DNA of 64,000 bases from JALZVT01 sp964634815. GTDB lineage: Bacteria; Pseudomonadota; Gammaproteobacteria; Pseudomonadales; Azotimanducaceae. The stretch covers positions 6,557 to 70,556 of the forward strand of contig CAZWMD010000018.1 of NCBI GenBank assembly GCA_964634815.1, in the 5' to 3' direction. The position numbers and the translations under genes were made by a program. The notes below the pieces were generated by a model that searched no databases, was not told where the DNA came from, and saw only the letters and a list, made by a program, of their open reading frames with translations. Below, in pieces: positions 17,086 through 25,114 of the stretch (positions within the stretch are counted from its first letter, which is position 1; each line of letters opens with the position of its first letter).

Positions 17086-18198
17086 TTAAAGAAACTCTTC
17101 AGCCGGCACGTACTCTAGTTGGAACTCCTGCGCGACGGGTTCGCAGGTAACTGCTCCTTGGCACACGTTTAACCCTTCGCGCAGGTGTGCGTCAACGGCT
17201 AGTGCTTTCTGCCATCCCAGTTCAGCGATGCGCAGAGTGTGGGGTAGGGTGACGTTATTTAGTGCGTAGGTTGAGGTGCGAGACACGGCGCCAGGCATGT
17301 TCGCCACGCAATAATGGACAATGCCATCCACTACGTAGGTAGGATCATCATGGGTTGTCGCACGGGAGGTTTCAAAACAACCGCCCTGATCGATGGCAAT
17401 ATCTGCCAGGACCGCCCCAGGACGCATGGTGCTGAGCATCTCGCGACTAACGAGTTTTGGTGCCGCCGCCCCTGGTATCAAGACGGCGCCAACAACCAGG
17501 TCTGCCTCGGCAACACACTCGGCGAGATTGGCGCTATTCGAAAAGCGGGTTTTCGCGCGCGCCTCAAAATAGGTGCCAAGGCGTTCTAGTGCCTCTGGGT
17601 CTCGATCCAAAATGGTGACATCAGCCCCAAGGCCGGCGGCCATTTGTGCGGCGTTGAAGCCGACCACGCCCCCACCGATAATTGCGACCTTGCCGGGACT
17701 CACGCCGGGTACACCACCCAGTAAAACGCCACGCCCACCGTGGGCGCGTTCCAGTGCTGTTGCCCCGGCTTGAATCGACATGCGCCCGGCAACCTGGCTC
17801 ATTGGTTTGAGCAATGGCAGACCGCCCTTGCGATCGGTCACGGTTTCGTAGGCGATGCCAATGACTCCACTGTCCAGCAACTCTTTGGTTTGTGGCTCAT
17901 CAGCGGCAAGGTGAAGGTAGGTGAACAGAATCTGATTCTCGCGCAACCGTTGCCTTTCGGCCGGTTGTGGCTCTTTCACTTTGACGATCATATCCGCTTG
18001 CTCGAAGACCTCCGCGGCGCTAGCGACAATCTGCGCACCCCGGGCGACATAGTCTTCGTCGGTGGAGCCGATGCCTAGTCCAGCGCCGGCCTCCACCAGT
18101 ACCCGATGACCATGGGTTACGAGTTCGCCGGCGCTTTCCGGGGTGAGTCCGACGCGGTATTCGTGGTTTTTAACTTCTTTTGGGGTCCCGACGATCAT
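17086..18198 (-). CDS. ald: alanine dehydrogenase
   Basis: This 370-aa enzyme catalyses the reversible NAD-dependent oxidative deamination of L-alanine to pyruvate and ammonia. Visible are the N-terminal MIVGTPKEVKNHEYRVGLTP, the substrate lysine region IVKVKEPQP, and the Rossmann segment VAIIGGGVVGFNAAQMAAGLG. The terminal part VANMPGAVSRTSTYALNN is diagnostic of Ald. The start at 18198 is chosen because AGGAG lies 7 nt upstream and the family begins here; upstream in-frame sequence is non-homologous. It is divergent from an Lrp-type regulator, the usual partner of ald. It could recycle the alanine produced by the two pyruvate-dependent aminotransferases of the puu operon (inference). Confidence 0.95.
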   Translation of the reverse strand: MIVGTPKEVKNHEYRVGLTPESAGELVTHGHRVLVEAGAGLGIGSTDEDYVARGAQIVASAAEVFEQADMIVKVKEPQPAERQRLRENQILFTYLHLAADEPQTKELLDSGVIGIAYETVTDRKGGLPLLKPMSQVAGRMSIQAGATALERAHGGRGVLLGGVPGVSPGKVAIIGGGVVGFNAAQMAAGLGADVTILDRDPEALERLGTYFEARAKTRFSNSANLAECVAEADLVVGAVLIPGAAAPKLVSREMLSTMRPGAVLADIAIDQGGCFETSRATTHDDPTYVVDGIVHYCVANMPGAVSRTSTYALNNVTLPHTLRIAELGWQKALAVDAHLREGLNVCQGAVTCEPVAQEFQLEYVPAEEFL

Positions 18199-18294
18199 CG
18201 CTTGCTCCTGAGTGCCCTGTTTTTCGGTTGTGAATACAGTGCCAGCCAGGCAACGGCAGTTCGTATCTAAATTTGCGGCTAATAAAGGAAAAAT

Positions 18295-18364
18295 GGGAAA
18301 AATATCCCGATATATGAAATAAAACGACAAATTATTCCAGTAAGTGAGTTTTTACGCCTATAAT
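18295..18364. promoter_or_regulatory. ald / lrp divergent control region
   Basis: The AT-rich 197-bp region between ald and the Lrp-type gene contains a perfect -10 hexamer TATAAT at 18359-18364 for the rightward gene, with only a weak -35 upstream. It also holds inverted motifs GGGA-N6-TCCC (18295-18308) and AATAA-N9-TTATT (18318-18336). A/T-rich imperfect palindromes of this kind are typical of Lrp/AsnC binding sites, so control of both genes by the divergently encoded regulator is likely. Confidence 0.55.
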
Positions 18365-18395
18365 CTTCTGGTGGGTGTAGTGCGAAACAAGTTCG

Positions 18396-18857
18396 ATGAA
18401 AAAAGTAGACGCTCAAATTCTCCGGGCACTGCAGGCCGACTCGAGCGGCTCTATTGCTGAGCTTGCGGAACGCATTGGCCTGTCTACCTCGGCGTGCCAT
18501 CGCCGGGTGAGGCAGTTGGAAGCGATGGGTTTGATTGAGCGTTACGTGGCTCGTCTTGGCCGAGACGCGCTGGGGTTGGCCTTGGAAGTTTTTGTCGAGA
18601 TCAGTTTGCATTCCCAGTCTGAAGAGTCGCTAGAGGCCTTCGAGGGCGCAGTGACTCAATCTGCTGACATTCTTGAGTGCCACTTGATGGCCGGGCAGGC
18701 TGATTTCCTGTTGCGCGTTGCCGCGCGCAGTGTTGATCATTTTGATCAGATTCACCGCAAAACGCTGGCGAAGTTGCCGGGTGTCAGCAGCATGCATTCA
18801 AGCTTCGTTTTACGATCTACAAAAACCTGGCAGGGGTATCCTGTGGAAGTTCGTTAG
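18396..18857 (+). CDS. Lrp/AsnC-family regulator, probably of ald
   Basis: This is a 153-aa feast/famine regulator. The N-terminal helix-turn-helix is visible in IAELAERIGLSTSACHRRVR, and the C-terminal RAM effector domain includes ILECHLMAGQADFLLRVAA. The length and domain order are standard. It is divergent from ald, the classic arrangement in which an alanine- or leucine-responsive Lrp homologue activates alanine dehydrogenase. A near-consensus TATAAT precedes the gene. The exact effector is not evident from sequence. Confidence 0.92.
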   Translation: MKKVDAQILRALQADSSGSIAELAERIGLSTSACHRRVRQLEAMGLIERYVARLGRDALGLALEVFVEISLHSQSEESLEAFEGAVTQSADILECHLMAGQADFLLRVAARSVDHFDQIHRKTLAKLPGVSSMHSSFVLRSTKTWQGYPVEVR

Positions 18858-19081
18858 GGGGTGGGTGGTTGACGAGTGGCCACGCCTTGAATAGAGCGTT
18901 GCCAATGCACCCGAATATTTTGTGAGACGTCCGCTGAACGCTCTTCGCAAAAAAACAGTCTGGCACCTTTGTATCAGGGTTGGGACCTCTAACTTCTGCA
19001 GCAGAGGTTCTATGGATACGAGTTCTGCGTTGTCCTGAGAGTGAATGTAGCGATTGACCAGTTAATGTCATTGGCGCTGCA

Positions 19082-19315
19082 GTGTGGCTCGAAATTGAGA
19101 TGCGCTATGCGTTTGGTGACATGCAGAAAACCATAAAGAGCCTGGCGCATGAAGGACTGATTCATGCGCCCGACCCAAATCTCACCGCGCAGATTTTGCT
19201 GGGGGCTGTGATTCAAGCAGCCCACGGCATAGCCATGTCAAATTCCAAAGCCAAGGCATTGGCTGATGTTCAGTCAACCGTTACCCGGGTGGTGCGGGCA
19301 CTGAGAACGTACTAG
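19082..19315 (+). pseudogene. remnant of a TetR-family regulator (C-terminal part)
   Basis: The encoded 77 residues, especially LIHAPDPNLTAQILLGAVIQ followed by the AAHGIAMSNSKAKALADV segment, resemble the C-terminal ligand-binding end of TetR-family regulators (compare the common pattern D-P-x-L-x-A-x-L-L-x-G-A). The N-terminal DNA-binding domain is absent, and no TetR helix-turn-helix could be found in any frame upstream to the Lrp gene. The start codon is arbitrary. This is therefore called a decayed gene, surrounded by non-coding sequence with short duplications. Confidence 0.5.
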
Positions 19316-19322
19316 CCTGTTG

Positions 19323-19379
19323 GAGCTCTCTTTAAGAGTGAGCAGTAAGAGTGAGCAGAAAATTTCATGAGCTCTCTTT
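19323..19379. repeat. short direct repeats in decayed intergenic region
   Basis: TAAGAGTGAGCAG occurs twice in perfect tandem (19333-19345 and 19346-19358). GAGCTCTCTTT is duplicated at 19323-19333 and 19369-19379 on either side of it. The stretch 18858-19420 otherwise holds only the TetR remnant; I see no intact gene or insertion-sequence end there. Confidence 0.7.
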
Positions 19380-19420
19380 GTTCAAACGCTGCACAGTGCT
19401 GCTCAGCCAAGGTAGTTGTC

Positions 19421-19582
19421 TTAAAGACGTTGCTGACCCCGGCATTTCTTTGAGCAGTACTTGACCTCCGACCATACCGAAGCCCATTTCTTTCGCCAAC
19501 TGAAAGGTCGCTTGCAGATTAGGCAGATTTTTTCTGGTAGGTTGCTAGTGTTCTGCCTACGATTGCGTTGCTGTTTGTGCAT
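19421..19582 (-). CDS. DUF2256 family small cysteine-rich protein
   Basis: This small protein of 53 aa ends in ICLICKRPFSWRKKWASVW and YCSKKCRGQQ, the hallmark of DUF2256: a CxxC followed by RPFxWRKKW and a second CxxxC, giving a probable zinc-binding site. The ATG at 19582 marks the plausible start; upstream in-frame sequence runs antisense through the photolyase gene and is not coding. DUF2256 genes are commonly found beside cryptochrome/photolyase-related genes, and here the gene is divergent from one, 96 bp away. The function is unknown; a role in flavin or DNA-repair protein function is inference from linkage. Confidence 0.8.
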   Translation of the reverse strand: MHKQQRNRRQNTSNLPEKICLICKRPFSWRKKWASVWSEVKYCSKKCRGQQRL

Positions 19583-19678
19583 TTTGCTCTGGTAAGGCTG
19601 TCGCTTGTCTTTAATTCTGCGTAATAGTGTTCGAATTCCCGTGAAACTGCGGTAAAACCCTAAATCTCCGAGTGTCTC

Positions 19679-21178
19679 ATGGCGACCAAATATGCTCTTG
19701 TATGTGGCGATCAGTTGTTCCCGGTTGCTGAACTGGAATCTCGTCTTGGTGATGTAAACCAGATAGAGATAGTGATGGTGGAAGACCCTTCGCTGTGTGT
19801 CCGTCGACCCTACCATCAACAAAAACTCGCACTTGTGTTGTCGGCTATGCGTAACCACGCCGGACTTCTGCGTGACTATGGATACAGGGTGCACTATAGC
19901 GAGCTTGATCAGCAGCGTACCCTGGCAATGAGCCTGACCGAACTCCCTGAGATGAGTTCGCGAGATCTCATTGGCTTTCGTTGTCACAGTCGTGGTCAGC
20001 AAGCTTGGATTGAGCGTGCCTGCAAAACTGCGGGTTTTTGCTGGCTTGCAAAGCCATCCCCCATGTTTCTCACCGAGCCTGGAACCTTTTCAGAACTTAC
20101 TGAAAAAACAACACCCCTGCAGATGGGCCGCTTCTATCAAAAACAGCGAAAACGGCTTTCGGTGCTGCTGGAAGCAGATAGCCAGCCGCGTGGCGGTCGT
20201 TGGAGTTTTGATGAAGACAATCGCCGCAAGCTGCCACGCGGACAGGTGGTGCCCGATCTGCCTTTAGTCAGTCAGCCCACCGCTACTGCTGGAGCCATTA
20301 AGGAAGTTTGCAACCGTTTTTCGGACCACTCTGGAGATGCAACACAATTGTGGCTGCCAACAGACAGGGCGGGTGCGCTGCAATGGCTCAGAGAGTTTTT
20401 AGAGCAGCGCTTCATTGGTTTTGGAACGTTCGAAGATGCAATAAGTCAGCGTTCCTGGTCGCTATTTCACTCGACTCTCTCCCCCTTGTTGAATCTGGGG
20501 TTGTTAACGCCTGATGAGGTTCTTGAGAGCGCGTTGGTCTATGCAGAAGAGAATGCTGTAGGGCTTAATGATCTGGAAGGGTTTGTGCGTCAGCTCATCG
20601 GTTGGCGCGAGTTTGTGAATGGGGTGTACGCCAACTATGGTGAAGAAATGCGTACTGCCAATACGCGCAACCAAACTCGCAGCATGCTCCCGTCCTGGGG
20701 GCTTGGAGAGCTGGGAATTCCGCCGTTTGACGATGCGATAGCAACACTGCGACGTACGGGTTGGAACCACCATATTGAACGCTTAATGATCATTGCGAAC
20801 CTGATGAATCTCTCACAGATAGAACCTGATGAAGTTTATGAGTTTTTCATGACTCATTACGTCGATGCCTACGACTGGGTGATGGTACCTAACGTTTACG
20901 GAATGGGGTTGAACTCCGACAACAATACCTTTGCAACCAAACCCTATATTTGCGGATCGAATTACTGGCTTAAGATGAGTGATTATAAGAAAGGAGAGTG
21001 GTGTGACGTGGTGGACGGGTTGTACTGGCGTTTTGTTGAACTTAATCAAGAAAAACTTGCGCGCAATCCCCGTACAGCAGTGCTACCTGCAAACCTGAGA
21101 CGTTTAAGTGGCGAACGCCGGCAGCGGCTTTTTAGTGCTGCAGATTTGTTTCTAGTGCAGCATACCAGGCAGTCGTAG
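19679..21178 (+). CDS. deoxyribodipyrimidine photolyase-related (CryB/PhrB-like) protein
   Basis: This 499-aa protein belongs to the prokaryotic photolyase-related group that includes PhrB and CryB. The N-terminal Rossmann domain starts YALVCGDQLFP, and the C-terminal FAD domain contains RQLIGWREFVNGVY, WNHHIERLMIIANLM, DWVMVPNVYGMG and KPYICGSNYWLKMSDYKKGE. The family repairs UV (6-4) photoproducts or senses blue light using FAD and a deazaflavin-type antenna. The four cysteines that bind a 4Fe-4S cluster in PhrB are not all present: only C425 and C442 occur in the last 280 residues. It is divergent from the DUF2256 gene. Confidence 0.88.
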   Translation: MATKYALVCGDQLFPVAELESRLGDVNQIEIVMVEDPSLCVRRPYHQQKLALVLSAMRNHAGLLRDYGYRVHYSELDQQRTLAMSLTELPEMSSRDLIGFRCHSRGQQAWIERACKTAGFCWLAKPSPMFLTEPGTFSELTEKTTPLQMGRFYQKQRKRLSVLLEADSQPRGGRWSFDEDNRRKLPRGQVVPDLPLVSQPTATAGAIKEVCNRFSDHSGDATQLWLPTDRAGALQWLREFLEQRFIGFGTFEDAISQRSWSLFHSTLSPLLNLGLLTPDEVLESALVYAEENAVGLNDLEGFVRQLIGWREFVNGVYANYGEEMRTANTRNQTRSMLPSWGLGELGIPPFDDAIATLRRTGWNHHIERLMIIANLMNLSQIEPDEVYEFFMTHYVDAYDWVMVPNVYGMGLNSDNNTFATKPYICGSNYWLKMSDYKKGEWCDVVDGLYWRFVELNQEKLARNPRTAVLPANLRRLSGERRQRLFSAADLFLVQHTRQS

Positions 21179-21243
21179 CTGCGTTGCCTGGAATGGGCGA
21201 TCACCCACCACCGGTCACCCACAACCTATAGACTACAAACGCC

Positions 21244-21891
21244 TCAACTCTCCCCATCAATCTCAGTCTTCTGCTTGTATTCACACAGGTCCTCAATAAG
21301 GCAACTACCACATTTGGGTTTACGCGCGACGCATACATAGCGGCCATGCAAGATGAGCCAGTGGTGGGCGTCGACCAGAAATTCTTTGGGGGTCAGGCGA
21401 ATCAGCTTGTCTTCAACCTGGCGCACGGTCTTGCCTGGAGCCAGTCCGATGCGATTGCTCAATCGGAAAATATGGGTATCCACCGCCATTGTCGGCTGAC
21501 CAAACGCCGTATTCAGTACCACGTTGGCGGTTTTTCGTCCTACCCCCGGCAGGGCTTCAAGCGCTGCTCGATCGGCGGGAACTTCGCTTGCGTGTTCCTT
21601 AACCAGCGCCTTGCAGGTTTTCATCACATTGGCGGCTTTTGAGTTGTACAGGCCAATGCTCTTGATGTGTTTTTTCAAGCCGCGCAGGCCGAGTTTCAAG
21701 ATGGCCTCTGGGGTATTGGCCTCTTTGTATAAGGTGGCGGTGGCCTTGTTAACACTTACGTCTGTGGCCTGAGCTGAGAGAATCACTGCAATTAGCAACT
21801 CAAACACCGAGTTGTATTCAAGTTCGGTGGTGGGGTGCGGGTTTGCGTCGCGCCAGCGGCTGAATATCTGGATTCGTTTTTCTTTATTCAA
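21244..21891 (-). CDS. nth: endonuclease III
   Basis: This is a 215-aa DNA glycosylase/AP lyase that removes oxidised pyrimidines. The helix-hairpin-helix motif LPGVGRKTANVVLN contains the catalytic lysine, the catalytic aspartate lies in MAVDTHIFR, and the C-terminal iron-sulfur loop CVARKPKCGSCLIEDLC gives the C-x6-C-x2-C-x5-C pattern. The start overlaps the end of rnfE by 4 bp, reproducing the common rnfABCDGE-nth operon. The order and length match the E. coli family. Confidence 0.97.
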   Translation of the reverse strand: MNKEKRIQIFSRWRDANPHPTTELEYNSVFELLIAVILSAQATDVSVNKATATLYKEANTPEAILKLGLRGLKKHIKSIGLYNSKAANVMKTCKALVKEHASEVPADRAALEALPGVGRKTANVVLNTAFGQPTMAVDTHIFRLSNRIGLAPGKTVRQVEDKLIRLTPKEFLVDAHHWLILHGRYVCVARKPKCGSCLIEDLCEYKQKTEIDGES

Positions 21892-22535
21892 TTTTTAGTC
21901 TGCATTAGTTTTGTGTGCAACGCCTGGCCAAGAGCAAGTAACACACCGGCGGCAAGAAAGGCGCCGGGGGGCGATAACAGGATACCCAGCTGGAAATCCT
22001 CCGGCCACAGACGAACACCTGATTCGCTCCCCAGAGCACCTAACAGGCTGGCGGTGCCAGCGAAGAGGGTGCCTGAGCCAAAGAGCTCGCGCACGGTACC
22101 GAGGGTAATGATAGCTATAGCAAACCCCGTGGCGGTACCCAGTGCGTCTGCCAACGCATCAAGGGGACTATTGCGAGAGGCAAAGGCCTCCGCCCGGCCG
22201 AGGATCATGCAGTTGGTGACAATGATCTGCACAAACAGCGCGATGCGTTCATACAGCTCAAACGCAAAGGCCTGCATAAGCATCACGGCGCAGGTGGTAA
22301 AGGTGGCAATGATAAGCACATAGGCGGGAAGTCGCAGGTGTTTTGCTATAAAGGCGCTGGATACGGAGACCAGTGTTGAGCTGCCGATCAATACAAAGGC
22401 ACTGGCTGCGGCGAGCCCCAGGGCGTTGGCTACGCTGTTGCTCACCGCTAGCAAGGGACAGAGCCCGAGTAGCTGAACCCAGGCCGGGTTGTTTTGCCAG
22501 GTGGCCTGGCTAGTGATCTCACTCAGGGTTGGCAT
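21888..22535 (-). CDS. rnfE: Rnf/Rsx electron transport complex subunit E
   Basis: This is a 215-aa integral membrane subunit of the Rnf ion-translocating ferredoxin:NAD oxidoreductase, called Rsx when it serves SoxR reduction. The QLLGLCPLLAVSNSVANALG segment and the VTNCMILGRAEAFASRN motif are conserved in RnfE/NqrD, and six hydrophobic helices are visible. The gene overlaps rnfG by 13 bp and nth by 4 bp. Confidence 0.95.
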   Translation of the reverse strand: MPTLSEITSQATWQNNPAWVQLLGLCPLLAVSNSVANALGLAAASAFVLIGSSTLVSVSSAFIAKHLRLPAYVLIIATFTTCAVMLMQAFAFELYERIALFVQIIVTNCMILGRAEAFASRNSPLDALADALGTATGFAIAIITLGTVRELFGSGTLFAGTASLLGALGSESGVRLWPEDFQLGILLSPPGAFLAAGVLLALGQALHTKLMQTKN

Positions 22536-23032
22536 GCGCTAGCGACTCCGTTGATCAATGCCCGGCGGGTGATCGTTGCGCCCGTTACCGCATCTAGCGA
22601 ACGATCCCAGTCGAGAATGGTGTCCGCACTTTGCGGCGAGCGCCTAAGGTCATTGAAGCCCAGAATCCAGTCGCTTTTTGACGGCTCGATGAAATCGCCA
22701 ATCCCTGGAGTTTCTCTATGCGATAACACGCGCACGGCCTGTACTGATGGCGCCAAAGGTTGTGCCTGGTCGGCTCTAGCCAAGGGCGCGCCCGGCAGAA
22801 CGAGTAGCCTGATCACACCGGCGTAGCCCCGAACTTCGGTGTGACACAACCGCTCCCTTGCGTCGAGATCCGGTTGTCCGCCCAGCAACTCAGAGAGTAT
22901 TGCAGCCTCAGCGGCGGCACGATTTTCTGCGATGGCATCTACTGTAGATAAGCGGGTGAATCCAATCAGTGCACCAGCGAGAGCTGCCAGTACAACAAAA
23001 CCCAACGACTTGTTTTTCATGGCGCCCGTCAT
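22523..23032 (-). CDS. rnfG: Rnf complex FMN-binding subunit G
   Basis: This 169-aa periplasm-facing subunit has one N-terminal transmembrane helix (LGFVVLAALAGALIGFTRL) and a flavin-transferase recognition motif DAVTGATITRRAL. The threonine in TGAT is the expected site of covalent FMN attachment. ETPGIGDFI is also family-typical. It is shorter than the usual 200 or more residues. Two possible ATG starts exist (23032 and 23020). It lies between rnfD and rnfE as usual. Confidence 0.93.
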   Translation of the reverse strand: MTGAMKNKSLGFVVLAALAGALIGFTRLSTVDAIAENRAAAEAAILSELLGGQPDLDARERLCHTEVRGYAGVIRLLVLPGAPLARADQAQPLAPSVQAVRVLSHRETPGIGDFIEPSKSDWILGFNDLRRSPQSADTILDWDRSLDAVTGATITRRALINGVASACQP

Positions 23033-23042
23033 GGTGATTTAC

Positions 23043-24017
23043 TCATTGTGCTGCGGCGGCTCGACGGGCGTCTCGAGAGGCCGCCCACGCATTGAGCAAA
23101 GGCGCGCAGCCGTTGGCAAGTAACACCGCAAAGGCGATGCCATCGGGGTAGGCGCCCAGGGTGCGGATGGCGTAGGTGAGAAGTGCAGCCAGGCCGCCGA
23201 ACCACCATTGAGCAAGCGCGCGCGATGGGTGAGTGACTGGATCGGTGAGTACAAAAAAGGCGGCGAGCAGGGTGCCGCCACTAAACAGATGCAGCAGTGG
23301 TGAACCACCGGTGGTGGAGCTACCGTTGTCGTAGCCTAGAACGGCACAGGCAATAAGGCCAAGGACAAAGGAGCAGGTGACTCGCCATGCTGCCAGGCGC
23401 TTCCACAACAGATAAGCGCCGCCCAAGGCAAAGGCAATCCCTGCCTGCTCGGCGCCATAACCTCCGATCTGGCCGAAACCGTTTATCGGTTGGCGCATCT
23501 CCGCCATGGTTAATCCATCTACGGTTTTAAGCGAATCGAGCGCGGTGGCTGCAGTCATACCGTCAGTGGGTACCGGCCAAATAGCAAACGCGGATGGAAA
23601 GCTGACGAGCGCAATGGCGTAGCCCACCATCGCCGGATTAAACAGGTTGCGACCTATGCCACCAAAGGCATGTTTTGCAAGCAGTACTGCGCTTGCCACA
23701 GCACACAGCAGTGGAAAGGCCGCGATGCCTGGCGGGGCGGCAAGTGCAATGAGAACCCCTGTGAGCACTACGCTGCCATCCAGAGTGGGTTCTTGCCAAC
23801 GTTTGTTGCGCATAGTAACCGCCAGGGCTTCCATCCCAAGGCTTGCCAGCACAGCGATCACAAGGTTTTGCAGATAAAGCGCGCCAAAGAAATACACCAG
23901 TACCACTATGCCTGGCAGTAACGCGAGGTTTGTCTGCCACATGATACTCATAACACGCGGAGGTGAGTCTGAGCCGGGGTCTGGCCTGTGTTCTGCTGTG
24001 GAGCGTTGCTCTACCAT
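23043..24017 (-). CDS. rnfD: Rnf complex membrane subunit D
   Basis: This is a 324-aa polytopic subunit related to NqrB. NLFNPAMVGYAIALVSFP and FFVLTDPVTHPSRALAQW are conserved RnfD segments. The expected covalent-FMN motif, usually S/T-G-A-T followed by PLD-x-LKT, appears as MTAATALDSLKT; the acceptor threonine is kept although the glycine is alanine. The gene overlaps the rnfC end by 7 bp. Confidence 0.94.
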   Translation of the reverse strand: MVEQRSTAEHRPDPGSDSPPRVMSIMWQTNLALLPGIVVLVYFFGALYLQNLVIAVLASLGMEALAVTMRNKRWQEPTLDGSVVLTGVLIALAAPPGIAAFPLLCAVASAVLLAKHAFGGIGRNLFNPAMVGYAIALVSFPSAFAIWPVPTDGMTAATALDSLKTVDGLTMAEMRQPINGFGQIGGYGAEQAGIAFALGGAYLLWKRLAAWRVTCSFVLGLIACAVLGYDNGSSTTGGSPLLHLFSGGTLLAAFFVLTDPVTHPSRALAQWWFGGLAALLTYAIRTLGAYPDGIAFAVLLANGCAPLLNAWAASRDARRAAAAQ

Positions 24018-25114
24018 GCGCGGCGCTTATCCTCAGAGCGCCTTTGCAGTCGTTCGGTGCGTTGTTGCTCCTGATCGGCAAGCCTTGCCGCGCGAGCCTC
24101 TACGCGTGCTTTTGCTTTTGCGGCGTCCCTTGTGCGCTGATCTATCGCTTGTTGTTTGGCCTTGGCGTTGCGAAAACCCTGAGCCAACCAGAGCGTGCTT
24201 GGACAGACGGCGTTACATGCCCCACACTCGATGCAGTTACCCAGTTTGAGTTCCGGGTCGATTGAACGGTTTAAATCGATACAGCGATGCAGCTCGTCGG
24301 GTAACAGGTTAACCGGGCAGGCGTCCCGACAATGCCCGCAGTTGATGCAGGGTGCGGACGGCAGAGCGGGGGGTGTGGAAATACAGAACACACCGGCGTC
24401 AACGCTCATACCTTCTGCGGGCATCCCCCCATCGTTGCCGTTCACCCACGCTGGATTCAATACAGATTCAACTGCCGTGCCAAACTCAATCCAGTGTGGT
24501 GTCCCATTCACACTGACGAGTCTTTTTGTTAGCGGCTCGCCGGCGTACACCGCTTTTGCAATGGCGTAGCAGGTTGCCAGGTTCAGGCACACTGTAGAAA
24601 ATTCCACCAGGGGTTTTGCAAGATCGCTTTGGTCGGGCTTGTTGATGAGTCCGAGCTCGTGGGCCAGATAGTGCTCTTGTCCGGTGCCGTGGTTTGAACT
24701 CAGATAGATCTGCCGAGCATGGCGTGGAGTCGTCGCTAACTCATTGAGCCAGTTGAGTTCCGATTGCATGACTTCTTTGGTTGCCTGGCCAAGGTCTTTG
24801 GCCAACCCCTGGGGTAAAGCCAGGTGAATACTGGCCTTTGAACAGACGAGTGCTGCCAGAGCCACGCCTGCCAGGGTGGTTTCAGTATGTTCGGCTAGTA
24901 AAGCCAGGTCCGAATTGTTCAGTGGCTCAGATTGCAGAGCGTTGATAACCAGTGCATCGACCTCAAGCGCGTGCTCCAGTTTGCTGGCGGTTGGAAAACG
25001 CCCTCCGCCTAGCCCCACAACGCAAGCCTTGTGTATTCGGTTGATAATCAATCTCACTCGCTCGGGTGCAGAGACCGATGCGAGTGCCGCGCGGGTGAGG
25101 GGTTCCAGAGTCAC
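24011..25114 (-). CDS. rnfC: Rnf complex subunit C, N-terminally short and divergent
   Basis: This 367-aa protein aligns with RnfC from about residue 130 of the E. coli protein onward. The barrel-sandwich domain that normally precedes the NADH/FMN region is missing. The usual GLGGAGFPT appears as GLGGGRFPT, while the INAAECEPY signature is reduced to INALQSEPL and other glycine-rich NADH/FMN loops are changed. The two 4Fe-4S motifs are intact: CINCGHCRDACP and CIECGACNAVCP. A basic, alanine-rich tail follows. The ATG overlaps the rnfB stop by 4 bp, so no upstream extension is possible without overlapping rnfB. NADH oxidation may be impaired or altered. Confidence 0.88.
   Translation of the reverse strand: MTLEPLTRAALASVSAPERVRLIINRIHKACVVGLGGGRFPTASKLEHALEVDALVINALQSEPLNNSDLALLAEHTETTLAGVALAALVCSKASIHLALPQGLAKDLGQATKEVMQSELNWLNELATTPRHARQIYLSSNHGTGQEHYLAHELGLINKPDQSDLAKPLVEFSTVCLNLATCYAIAKAVYAGEPLTKRLVSVNGTPHWIEFGTAVESVLNPAWVNGNDGGMPAEGMSVDAGVFCISTPPALPSAPCINCGHCRDACPVNLLPDELHRCIDLNRSIDPELKLGNCIECGACNAVCPSTLWLAQGFRNAKAKQQAIDQRTRDAAKAKARVEARAARLADQEQQRTERLQRRSEDKRRAW

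Noticed and set aside
18817..19071. 84-codon minus-strand frame between lrp and the TetR remnant
   Set aside because: There is no recognisable domain or ribosome site, and it overlaps the end of the lrp gene.
19583..20002. Minus-strand frame extending the DUF2256 protein to 193 aa
   Set aside because: It is antisense to the start of the photolyase gene and has no domain content; the DUF2256 fold is fully contained in the last 53 residues.
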